Shown here: one piece after another, positions 35,624 to 43,444 of the stretch
Layout of the letters: every line of letters begins with the position of its first letter
Numbering within the stretch: the stretch's first letter is position 1
NCBI GenBank assembly: GCA_020633725.1
Contig: JACKDC010000007.1
Coordinates: 1-64,000 of the forward strand
Source: Candidatus Latescibacterota bacterium
Lineage (GTDB): Bacteria > Krumholzibacteriota > Krumholzibacteriia > JACNKJ01
Reading direction: 5' to 3'
DNA length: 64,000 nucleotides
Translations under genes and position numbers: made by a program
The notes under the pieces: generated by a model
Told to the model about the DNA's origin: nothing
The model's input: only the letters and a program-made list of their open reading frames with translations
The model's database searches: none

Positions 35624-37357
35624 TCAGTCGCTTCCTCCGGCCGGCGTGGGACGGGGTCCGCGAGCACGCAGCAGCCACGGCGATGCGATCAGCGCGCCGC
35701 CGAAGAAGGCGCAACCGAGGAACAGCGCGCCGGCGTGTCCCTGCCGGAGACCCACCAGGAGCATCGCTCCGCCCAGCGCCAGCACCGGATAGACCAGCCA
35801 GGTCCACTCCCGCAGCGGCCGTCGCCGTCCCCCCGTGGCCAGCAGCACCGCGGCGCCCGAGGGGACGGCCACGCGCGCGACCACCGCGGCCGCGGTGAGA
35901 TCCTGCACGTCCCAGCTCGAGGCGAGGCGCAGCGCCAGCGCCACCAGCAGGCCCGCCAACCCCAGCACCGTGGTCACCAGCAGCGCCAGGCGGGGCAGCG
36001 CCGCCTGTTCGCTGCCGGGCAGGTGGCGCCGGACGACCGCCAGCACCAGGTAGCCCAGCAGCGCAAGCAGCAGCACGATGTAGCCGGCCGCGCCGGGACC
36101 GTCCAGGAGCCGCGGCGCGGGCGCCAGAAAGGCGGCGAAGGCGAAGCCGAGCAGACCGCTGCGCCAGGCGGCGACGGCGAGATAGAGCGCGCTGTGCACG
36201 CGCAGGGTGATGCGGTCGTAGGCCACGCCGAGCACGGCCGACGCCAGCCCCAGGAGCCCCCAGATCAGCGACAGCGCCGCGCCGCCGGAGACGAGGGTGC
36301 TCCCGGTCATCGCGAGCACGAGCGCCAGCGACGTGTAGAAGATGAAGTTGCGCCCGCGGCCGACGCGCCGGTCCACGAAGGCGAACGCGACGAGGTAGCA
36401 TGCCCCGGCCGCGACCAGCGCCGCCGGTCCCAGCCACTGGCCGCCGTGCCCGTGCGCATGCGCGATGCGCACCGCGCCCCCGAAGCCGATGGCCAGCGCC
36501 GCGGCCGTCTGCACGACCTCGAAGAGCGTCACGTCCCGCTGTCGCCAGAGCGTCCTCAGCGCGAAGCTGCCCAGGTAGACCACGAGCAGCGCGCCGGCCA
36601 GACCCTGCGCCAGCCCCACCGACAGCCCGGCGTAGTGCGCGGGCACCCCGTTCCCGCTCGAGGCGATGGAGACGAGCACCAGCACCATGAAGTCCGTCAC
36701 CAGGGCCGTCCACCAGCGCAGTCCATGCCACTTGAAGTGGTAGCCGAGCCAGACCGTGCCCAGGCCGAGCAGCAGCAGCAGTCCGATGAAGGGTTCCGAC
36801 ACCCCGGTGGCGAAGTGCAGCGCCACCGCGACGGCCATCGCGCCGCTGACGTGCACCCAGGCGAGGCTGCGGATGCGCTGTCGCCAGCCGGCCAGCAGCG
36901 CAAGCGCGACGAGCACGGCGGCGAGCAGCGCGGCCAGCCCGGGGGGCATCACGCCGAATCGCGTCGGCGCCTCCCAGAGGATGGGGTAGGCGATGAGGGC
37001 GGCCGTGATGCCGTAGGTCAGCGCCCTGACCGGCTTGCCCCGACCGGCCGCGCGTCCGGCGAGTCCGATCCAGAGGACGGCGTAGACCAGGCCCAGCGCG
37101 ACGCCCCCGAGCAGGGGCAGCAACCCGGAGTCGGTGAAGGCCCGCAGCATGAAGGCGCCCGCCATGAGCAGCAGCGCCTGCCCCAGATCGGCGAGCCCGA
37201 CGTCGAGCCCCGAAGGACCGGCCGTGGCGTTTGGCGTGACGGCCTTGACCGGTGTCCTGGGTTGGCGCGCGGGACCCGCGGCGCCAAGCAGCGCTTCCAG
37301 ACGAGAGAGGCGCGCTTCCAGTCCGCGCTGCGCCAGCAGCAGCTCCTGGATGCGCAC
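35624..37357 (-). CDS. polytopic membrane protein, DUF2339-like
   Basis: 577 aa. A short N-terminal coiled coil (L-L-L-A-Q-R-G-L-E-A-R-L-S-R-L-E-A-L-L) and a proline-rich linker are followed by about 16-18 membrane helices from residue 55 to the end, as in DUF2339 proteins. No transporter signature can be seen. The annotated GTG at 37357 lacks a good ribosome site. Nine codons upstream an in-frame ATC (37384) has GGGAGG exactly five bases before it, as at other starts here, so a non-standard ATC start is possible. A hairpin lies in its leader. The 3' end is six bases from the convergent NrfD gene. Confidence 0.7.
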   Translation of the reverse strand: MRIQELLLAQRGLEARLSRLEALLGAAGPARQPRTPVKAVTPNATAGPSGLDVGLADLGQALLLMAGAFMLRAFTDSGLLPLLGGVALGLVYAVLWIGLAGRAAGRGKPVRALTYGITAALIAYPILWEAPTRFGVMPPGLAALLAAVLVALALLAGWRQRIRSLAWVHVSGAMAVAVALHFATGVSEPFIGLLLLLGLGTVWLGYHFKWHGLRWWTALVTDFMVLVLVSIASSGNGVPAHYAGLSVGLAQGLAGALLVVYLGSFALRTLWRQRDVTLFEVVQTAAALAIGFGGAVRIAHAHGHGGQWLGPAALVAAGACYLVAFAFVDRRVGRGRNFIFYTSLALVLAMTGSTLVSGGAALSLIWGLLGLASAVLGVAYDRITLRVHSALYLAVAAWRSGLLGFAFAAFLAPAPRLLDGPGAAGYIVLLLALLGYLVLAVVRRHLPGSEQAALPRLALLVTTVLGLAGLLVALALRLASSWDVQDLTAAAVVARVAVPSGAAVLLATGGRRRPLREWTWLVYPVLALGGAMLLVGLRQGHAGALFLGCAFFGGALIASPWLLRARGPRPTPAGGSD

Positions 37358-37404
37358 ATCGAGATGGGACTCGTTGTCGCCGATGGCGTCCCTCCCTCGC
37401 TGCC

Positions 37405-37433
37405 GACCCGAAAAGTTGTGGCTCTTTCGGGTC
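37405..37433. promoter_or_regulatory. 9-bp-stem inverted repeat GACCCGAAA-N11-TTTCGGGTC
   Basis: Arms at 37405-37413 and 37425-37433 are perfectly complementary. The repeat sits 48 bases upstream of the DUF2339-like start, in the leader or promoter, and 190 bases before hypF on the other strand. It is an operator or a 5' mRNA hairpin. The flanking stretch (37434-37450) is AT-rich. Confidence 0.45.
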
Positions 37434-37626
37434 GTTATGTCTTTATTTAGCCGTATGAAGTCGGCGGAAGCCGGCCGGCCGCCGCCGCTCTTTCGACATC
37501 GGCAATGATTTCACAGATCTCTGCCCCTGGCAAGGGGCATCTGCGCCTGCCCGGCCCGTCCGAAGTGGACGACCCGGCCGGCCAGGTCTGCTAGAGTCCC
37601 GGCGTCGACCTCGGAGGCCCAGCGCC

Positions 37627-39981
37627 GTGCCCGGAGTTCCCCATTCGCTTCAGTCACCGCCCCCCGGCAGCCGCCGCTGCCGCCTCGACTTCCGCGGCCG
37701 CGTGCAGGGCGTGGGCTTTCGGCCCTGGATCTACCGCCTGGCCTGCGACTGCGGACTGGCGGGCCACGTGGGCAACGACGCGCGCGGCGCCTTCGCCGAG
37801 CTGGAGGGCAGCGCGGAGGACATCGCGCGCTTCCTCGCGCGCAGCCGGACCGAGGCGCCGCCCCTGGCCGCCATCGCCGAGGTGACCGAGCAGGCCCTGC
37901 CGCCGCTGGGGGAGCGCGGCTTTCGCATCCTCCCCAGCCGGGACGAGGGCGCCCATCGCGCCGAGATCGCGCCCGACAGCGCCACCTGCCCCGACTGCCT
38001 GCGCGAACTCCTCGATCCGGCCGACCGCCGCCATCGCTACCCCTTCATCAACTGCACGAACTGCGGGCCGCGCTACAGCATCGTGCGCGGCGTGCCCTAC
38101 GACCGCCCGCTCACCACGATGCGCGGCTTCGTCATGTGCCCGGCCTGCCAGGCCGAGTACGACGACCCCGCCAACCGCCGCTTCCACGCCCAGCCCAACG
38201 CCTGTCCCGACTGCGGCCCACGCGTCTGGCTGACGGACCCCGCCGGCACGCCGCTGGCCGGCGACGCCATCGCCGAGTGCGCGCGACGCCTGCTGGCGGG
38301 GGAGATCGTCGCCATCAAGGGATTGGGCGGCTTCCACCTCGCCTGCCGCGCCGACAGTGAGCGCGCCGTCACCGCGCTTCGCGCGCGCAAGGGGCGCGAG
38401 GCCAAGCCGCTGGCGCTCATGGTGGCCGACCTCGCCGCCGCGCGCGCGCTCGTCCACCTCGACGACGCCAGCGAGGCGCTGCTGATCGGCGCGGCGCGTC
38501 CCATCGTGCTCGCGCCGGCCCTCGCGGGCGCGCAGGTGGCGCCGTCGGTGGCGCCCGGCACGCACACGCTGGGCGTCATGCTGCCCTACACGCCGCTGCA
38601 CACGCTGCTGTTCGCGCCGGTGGACGGAACCGCGCTGCCGCCCCTGGTCATGACCTCGGGCAATCCCAGCGCCGAGCCCCTGTGCTGCGACAACGACGAG
38701 GCCCTGGAGCGGCTGAGCGGCATCGCCGACGCCTTCCTGCTCCACGACCGCGACATCGAACGCCGCGTCGACGACTCCGTCGCCCTCGCGCTCACCCTCC
38801 CCGGTCCCACCGGCCCCGTCGTGCGCAACACGCCCCTGCGCCGCGCACGCGGCTACGCGCCGGAGCCCGTCGTGCTGTCCCGCGCGGTGACGCGACCCGC
38901 GCTGGCCCTGGGCGGCGAAATGAAGAGCGCCGTCTGCCTCGCCGTCGACGACCGCGCGCTCCTCAGCGAGCACCTGGGCGACCTGGACAACCCCGCCGCC
39001 TTCCGCAACTTCCTCGGCACCATCGAACGCCTGCAGGCGCTCTTCGACGTCGAGCCGGCCGTGGTGGCCTGCGACCTGCATCCGGACTACGCCGCCAGCC
39101 GGCACGCGCGTGCGCTGCCCCTGCCGCGCGTGGAGGTGCAGCACCATCACGCCCACCTGGTGAGCTGCCTGGCCGACAACGGTCTGGAGGGCGAGGCGCT
39201 GGGGCTCATCTGCGACGGGACGGGCTACGGCAGCGACGGCGCCATCTGGGGCTGCGAGCTCCTCCGCGGCGACGCCCGCGGCTTCGCGCGCCTGGGCCAG
39301 CTGCGCTACTTCCCCCTGCTGGGCGGGGACGCCGCGGCGCGCGAGACCTGGCGTCCCGCCGCCGGCCTCCTCGCCGAGGCCTACGGCGCCGACTGGCGCC
39401 GCGCCTGTCCCGCCGCCGCGTCGCGGGTCGAACCCGTGAAGCTGGCGCTGGCCGCGCGCTTCCTCGCTGCGCCGAACACCCCGGCCCCACGCACCAGCAG
39501 CCTGGGCCGCCTCTTCGACGCCGCGGCCTTCCTGCTGGGCCTCTGCGACCTGAATCGCGCCGACGCCCAGGCGCCCATGGCCCTCGAGGCCGCGGCCGCG
39601 GCCCACGGCGCCGCCGCACCCCTGCCCCTCCCTCTGCTGCGCGAAGACGACGCCCTCGCCCTCGACCACCGCCCGCTCACCCGCGCGCTCGTGGAAGGCC
39701 TCGCCGCCGGGCGCTCCGCCGGCGAACTGGCGGCCGGCTTTCACGCCGGGCTGGCCGCCGGCCTCGCCGCCCTGGCCGCCGCCGCGGCGGAGGGGGGCGC
39801 GCCCCGCCGCGTGATGCTCTCCGGCGGCTGCTTCGCCAACCGCCTCCTCACGGAAGCCCTCGCGCAGCAGTTGATGGCCGCGGGCCTGGAGGTCTATATT
39901 CATCACCGTGTTCCGGCCGGCGACGGCGGCCTGGCCCTGGGCCAGGCGCTGATCGCGGCGGCAAGCCATCTGGAGGGTTGA
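37627..39981 (+). CDS. hypF: carbamoyltransferase HypF
   Basis: 784 aa, full length. It converts carbamoyl phosphate and ATP into a thiocarbamate on HypE, the source of the cyanide ligands of the NiFe site. The N-terminal acylphosphatase domain has V-Q-G-V-G-F-R-P-W. The zinc fingers are C-P-D-C ... C-T-N-C and C-P-A-C ... C-P-D-C (about 120-205). A YrdC-like domain follows with K-G-L-G-G-F-H-L-A-C and the Kae1-like domain with V-Q-H-H-H-A-H, G-T-G-Y-G and L-S-G-G-C-F-A-N. GTG start with GGAGG nine bases before it and TAGAGT as a possible -10 upstream. First gene of hypFCDEAB. Confidence 0.95.
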   Translation: MPGVPHSLQSPPPGSRRCRLDFRGRVQGVGFRPWIYRLACDCGLAGHVGNDARGAFAELEGSAEDIARFLARSRTEAPPLAAIAEVTEQALPPLGERGFRILPSRDEGAHRAEIAPDSATCPDCLRELLDPADRRHRYPFINCTNCGPRYSIVRGVPYDRPLTTMRGFVMCPACQAEYDDPANRRFHAQPNACPDCGPRVWLTDPAGTPLAGDAIAECARRLLAGEIVAIKGLGGFHLACRADSERAVTALRARKGREAKPLALMVADLAAARALVHLDDASEALLIGAARPIVLAPALAGAQVAPSVAPGTHTLGVMLPYTPLHTLLFAPVDGTALPPLVMTSGNPSAEPLCCDNDEALERLSGIADAFLLHDRDIERRVDDSVALALTLPGPTGPVVRNTPLRRARGYAPEPVVLSRAVTRPALALGGEMKSAVCLAVDDRALLSEHLGDLDNPAAFRNFLGTIERLQALFDVEPAVVACDLHPDYAASRHARALPLPRVEVQHHHAHLVSCLADNGLEGEALGLICDGTGYGSDGAIWGCELLRGDARGFARLGQLRYFPLLGGDAAARETWRPAAGLLAEAYGADWRRACPAAASRVEPVKLALAARFLAAPNTPAPRTSSLGRLFDAAAFLLGLCDLNRADAQAPMALEAAAAAHGAAAPLPLPLLREDDALALDHRPLTRALVEGLAAGRSAGELAAGFHAGLAAGLAALAAAAAEGGAPRRVMLSGGCFANRLLTEALAQQLMAAGLEVYIHHRVPAGDGGLALGQALIAAASHLEG

Positions 39982-39983
39982 CC

Positions 39984-40253
39984 ATGTGCCTCGCAGTTCC
40001 AGGGCAGATCCTGAGCGTGACGGGCGAGGCCGACGACGCCCTTGGCCGCCTCGCCACGGTCGACTTCCAGGGCAGCCGCATGGAGGCGTCACTCGCCATG
40101 ACGCCGGAGGCCGGCGCCGGGGACTGGGTGCTCGTGCACGCGGGCTATGCCATCACCCAGCTGGACGAAGCGGAGGCGCGCGAGACCTGGGAGACGCTGC
40201 GCATCGCCCTGGGCGAGGACTTCGAACTGCCCGGCGGCGAGGCCGGCGCATGA
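39984..40253 (+). CDS. hypC: hydrogenase maturation chaperone HypC
   Basis: 89-aa HypC/HybG-type chaperone. M-C-L-A-V-P-G-Q carries the essential N-terminal cysteine that holds the Fe(CN)2CO unit with HypD. V-L-V-H-A-G-Y-A-I is the typical OB-fold end and a short C-terminal helix follows. The start is two bases after hypF and the stop overlaps hypD (ATGA). Only one hypC is present for the two hydrogenases in the window. Confidence 0.94.
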   Translation: MCLAVPGQILSVTGEADDALGRLATVDFQGSRMEASLAMTPEAGAGDWVLVHAGYAITQLDEAEARETWETLRIALGEDFELPGGEAGA

Positions 40254-41350
40254 GACCCGTCCGCGACGCCGCCGCGCTGGGCGCTGAGATCCGCGACCTC
40301 GTGGGGAGAAGCCAGCGCGACACCGTGAGCATAATGGAAGTCTGCGGCACGCACACGGTCAGCCTCTTCCGCAGCGGCGCGCGCTCTTTCCTGCCCGAGA
40401 ACCTGAAGCTGCTCAGCGGTCCGGGCTGTCCGGTCTGCGTCACCAGTCAGGGCTACCTGGACGCGGCCTGCGAGCTGGCGGCCCGCGACGACGTGATCGT
40501 CGCCACCTATGGCGACATGGTGCGCGTGCCCGGCGCGAAGGGCAGCCTCGAGGGCATGCGCGGCGAGGGCGCGAAGGTCGCCGTGGTCTACTCGGCCCGC
40601 GACGCGCTGAAGCTCGCCCAGGCGCATCCCGAGCGGCAGGTGGTCTTCCTCGCGGTGGGCTTCGAGACGACCACGCCGGCCACCGCCACCACCGTCCTCG
40701 CGGCCGCGCAGCAGGGCGTGGACAACTACAGTATCCTGCCCGCGCACAAGCTCGTGATCCCCGCCATGGACGCGCTGCTCGCCGGGGGCGAGGTGCCCGT
40801 GGACGGCTTCCTCTGTCCCGGCCACGTGAGCGTGGTGATCGGCGCGGACGCCTACGCGCCCATCGCCGCGAACTACGGCAAGCCCTGCGTCGTCGCCGGC
40901 TTCGAGCTCGAAGGCATGCTGGAGGCGGTGCTGCGCATCGTGCGGCAGGTGGCCGCGGACGAGGCGCGGGTGGAGAACGTCTACGGCGCGGCGGTGAGCG
41001 CGGCGGGCAACACGGCGGCCTGGGACCTGGTGGAGCGGGTCTTCGAGCCGGGGGACACGGTGTGGCGCGCTATGGGCACGCTGCCCGCCAGCGGACTCGA
41101 GCTGCGCCCGGCCTACCGCCGCTTCGACGCGCGCGAACGCTTCGGGGTGGCCTACGGCCCCGATCAGCACCCCCCCGGCTGTCTCTGCGGCGAGGTGATC
41201 CAGGGCAAGGTGAGTCCCGCCGACTGCGCGCTCTTCGGGACGGGTTGCACGCCCCTGTCGCCCATCGGCCCGTGCATGGTCAGCAGCGAGGGCACCTGCG
41301 CCGCCTGGTACAAGTACCGGCGTCCGGCGCAGGCCGCCGGCGAGCGCTAG
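40250..41350 (+). CDS. hypD: hydrogenase maturation protein HypD
   Basis: 366 aa, the [4Fe-4S] scaffold on which the Fe(CN)2CO group is built with HypC and HypE. Diagnostic motifs are M-E-V-C-G-T-H-T, G-P-G-C-P-V-C-V, G-F-E-T-T-T-P-A-T-A, F-L-C-P-G-H-V-S, and the C-terminal iron-sulfur cysteines in C-L-C-G-E, G-T-G-C-T-P and G-P-C-M-V-S-S-E-G-T-C. The start overlaps hypC and hypE begins one base past the stop, so the operon is tightly coupled. Confidence 0.95.
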   Translation: MRPVRDAAALGAEIRDLVGRSQRDTVSIMEVCGTHTVSLFRSGARSFLPENLKLLSGPGCPVCVTSQGYLDAACELAARDDVIVATYGDMVRVPGAKGSLEGMRGEGAKVAVVYSARDALKLAQAHPERQVVFLAVGFETTTPATATTVLAAAQQGVDNYSILPAHKLVIPAMDALLAGGEVPVDGFLCPGHVSVVIGADAYAPIAANYGKPCVVAGFELEGMLEAVLRIVRQVAADEARVENVYGAAVSAAGNTAAWDLVERVFEPGDTVWRAMGTLPASGLELRPAYRRFDARERFGVAYGPDQHPPGCLCGEVIQGKVSPADCALFGTGCTPLSPIGPCMVSSEGTCAAWYKYRRPAQAAGER

Positions 41351-41351
41351 C

Positions 41352-42368
41352 ATGCGCGAGCGCGACCGCATCGTCATGGCCCACGGCGGCGGCGGCGAGC
41401 TGACCCAGCGCCTGCTCGCCGAGCACGTCCTGCCCCGCCTGAACAACGACCTGCTCGGCCCGCTCACCGACGGCGCGATTCTTCCGCGCTGGGCGGGCGC
41501 CACCTGCATCAGCACCGACTCCTTCGTGGTGCAGCCCCTGGAGTTCCCCGGCGGGGACATCGGCCATCTGGCCGTCTGCGGAACGGTGAACGACGTGGCG
41601 ATGATGGGCGCGCGCCCCGTGGCGTTGAGCCTCGGCCTGATCCTCGAGGAGGGCCTGCCGCTGGCCACGCTCGACCGCGTGCTCGACTCCATCGCGGCCA
41701 CCGCCGCGGCCGCCGGCGTGCGCGTGGCCACGGGCGACACCAAGGTGGTGGAGCACCGCGGCGGCGACGGCCTGATGATCAACACCACCGGCGTCGGCGA
41801 GCTGCGCCCCGACGCCCGGCTCGACGCGGCGCGCATCGCGCCCGGCGACCGCCTGCTGATCAACGGCGGTATCGCCGAACATGGGCTGGCGGTCCTGTCC
41901 GTGCGGCGGCACCTGGAGTTCGCGACCACGCTGAAGAGCGACGCGGCCGCCCTGCACACCCTGGTGGCGGCGCTCCTGGACGCCTGCGGCGAGGACCTGA
42001 AGTTCCTGCGCGACCCGACCCGCGGCGGCGTGGCGGGCGTGGTCTGCGACCTGGTGGACGCCACGAAGCTCGGCCTCACGCTGGAGGAGCGGGCGATCCC
42101 GATCACGCCCACGGCGCTGCAGACGGCCGAGCTGCTGGGCCTGGACCCACTGGCCGTGGCCAACGAGGGGAAGCTGCTGGCCGTGGTGGCGGAGTCCGCG
42201 GCCGAACGGGCGCTGGCCGCGCTGCGCGCGCATCCCCTGGGTGGGCGCGCGGCGGCGATCGGGGTCTTCGGCGAGGAGGCGATGCCCTTGCCCGAGCTGA
42301 TCACGCGCGGCGGCGGACGGCGGCTCGTGAGCCGTCCCTACGGCGAGGACCTGCCGCGCATCTGCTAG
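41352..42368 (+). CDS. hypE: hydrogenase maturation protein HypE
   Basis: 338 aa, PurM/AIR-synthetase fold. It dehydrates the HypF-transferred carbamoyl group to cyanide on its C-terminal cysteine, which is intact here (P-R-I-C). The ATP-binding features M-A-H-G-G-G-G, S-T-D-S-F-V-V-Q-P and D-P-T-R-G-G-V-A are present. Length is as expected. Cotranscribed between hypD and hypA. Confidence 0.95.
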   Translation: MRERDRIVMAHGGGGELTQRLLAEHVLPRLNNDLLGPLTDGAILPRWAGATCISTDSFVVQPLEFPGGDIGHLAVCGTVNDVAMMGARPVALSLGLILEEGLPLATLDRVLDSIAATAAAAGVRVATGDTKVVEHRGGDGLMINTTGVGELRPDARLDAARIAPGDRLLINGGIAEHGLAVLSVRRHLEFATTLKSDAAALHTLVAALLDACGEDLKFLRDPTRGGVAGVVCDLVDATKLGLTLEERAIPITPTALQTAELLGLDPLAVANEGKLLAVVAESAAERALAALRAHPLGGRAAAIGVFGEEAMPLPELITRGGGRRLVSRPYGEDLPRIC

Positions 42369-42375
42369 GAGGGCC

Positions 42376-42741
42376 GTGCACGAGATGACCATCGCCTGGG
42401 CGCTGCTGGAGCAGCTCGACGCGCTGGCGCAGGCCAACGCCCTGGCGCGCATCGACAGCGTGCACGTCCAGGCGGGCGAGCTGCGGGGGCTCGTGCCCGA
42501 GGCCATGCAGCTCGCCTTTCGCGAGGCCGCGCGGGGCGGTCCGGCCGCGGAGGCCACGCTCGAGCTCGAGATCCTGACGCCCCTCGCCCGCTGCCGGCGC
42601 TGCGGCCGCGAGTTCAGGCCGGCGCCGAACAGCTACCGCTGCGCCGGCTGCGGCGAGGCCGACGTGGACATGATCGTGGGCGACGAGATCGTCCTCCGGT
42701 CGGTGACCGGAGAAACGCGAACGGAAGAGGACGCGCGATGA
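42376..42741 (+). CDS. hypA: nickel chaperone HypA
   Basis: 121 aa. The N-terminal M-H-E-M-T gives the nickel ligand histidine 2. The zinc ribbon has C-R-R-C (about 76-79) and C-A-G-C (about 92-95). It delivers nickel with HypB to the hydrogenase large subunit. GTG start with AGGAGG five bases upstream; the stop overlaps hypB (ATGA). Confidence 0.94.
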   Translation: MHEMTIAWALLEQLDALAQANALARIDSVHVQAGELRGLVPEAMQLAFREAARGGPAAEATLELEILTPLARCRRCGREFRPAPNSYRCAGCGEADVDMIVGDEIVLRSVTGETRTEEDAR

Positions 42742-43394
42742 AGATCAACGTGGTGAGCAACGTGCTGAAGGCCAACGACGCGATCGCCCGGGAGAACCGG
42801 CGCCTGCTGGACGCGGCCGGCGTGCTGGCCCTCAACATCACGAGCGCGCCGGGCAGCGGCAAGACGGCGCTGCTCCAGGCCGCGCTGCCGGCGCTGGCCC
42901 CGCTGCGCAGCGCGGTCGTGGTGGGGGATCTGCAGACCACGCGCGACGCCGAGCGGCTGCAGGGCGTGGCCGTCGCCGTCACCCAGATCAACACGGAGGG
43001 GGGCTGTCACCTCGCCGCGCAGCAGGTGACGGAGGCGCTCGCCGGGCTGCCGCTGGGCGAGCTGGATCTGCTCTTCATCGAGAACGTCGGCAACATGGTC
43101 TGTCCGGCGGGCTTCGACCTGGGCGAACACCTGCGGATCGCCATGCTCAGCGCGCCCGAGGGGCCGGACAAGGTGGCGAAGTATCCGACGCTGTTCCAGC
43201 CGGCCGACGCGATCGTGCTGAACAAGATGGATCTGGCCGGCGTGCTGGACTTCGACGCGGGCCTGGTGGAGTCGGACCTGGCGCAGATCAACACGCGCGC
43301 GCCGCTCTTCAAGCTGTCGGCGCGCAGCGGCGAGGGAATGGACGCCTGGCTCGACTGGCTGCGCGCGCGCGTGGCCGAGCGCGCGAGGGCCTAG
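42738..43394 (+). CDS. hypB: nickel-insertion GTPase HypB
   Basis: 218-aa SIMIBI GTPase. P-loop S-A-P-G-S-G-K-T, G-D-L-Q-T-T, E-N-V-G-N-M-V-C-P as switch/Walker B and N-K-M-D as the guanine-specificity motif. The dimer-interface metal site E-G-G-C-H-L is present. It lacks the histidine-rich N-terminal tail of nickel-storing HypB forms, so it is a minimal version. Last gene of the hyp operon; a GC-rich hairpin (43404-43423) without a T run lies between it and the kinase gene and may lower read-through. Confidence 0.94.
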   Translation: MKINVVSNVLKANDAIARENRRLLDAAGVLALNITSAPGSGKTALLQAALPALAPLRSAVVVGDLQTTRDAERLQGVAVAVTQINTEGGCHLAAQQVTEALAGLPLGELDLLFIENVGNMVCPAGFDLGEHLRIAMLSAPEGPDKVAKYPTLFQPADAIVLNKMDLAGVLDFDAGLVESDLAQINTRAPLFKLSARSGEGMDAWLDWLRARVAERARA

Positions 43395-43444
43395 GGGCCG
43401 TCCGGCGGCGGGGCGCCGCCGCCTGCGGCAGGCGGGGGGATGCG

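Noticed and set aside
37654..40092. An 812-codon minus-strand frame opposite hypF
   Set aside because: Antisense to a complete HypF with all family motifs; glycine/alanine/arginine-rich shadow.
43404..43423. Rho-independent terminator between hypB and the histidine kinase
   Set aside because: The GC hairpin has no T run and the kinase gene has no clear promoter of its own, so read-through is more likely.
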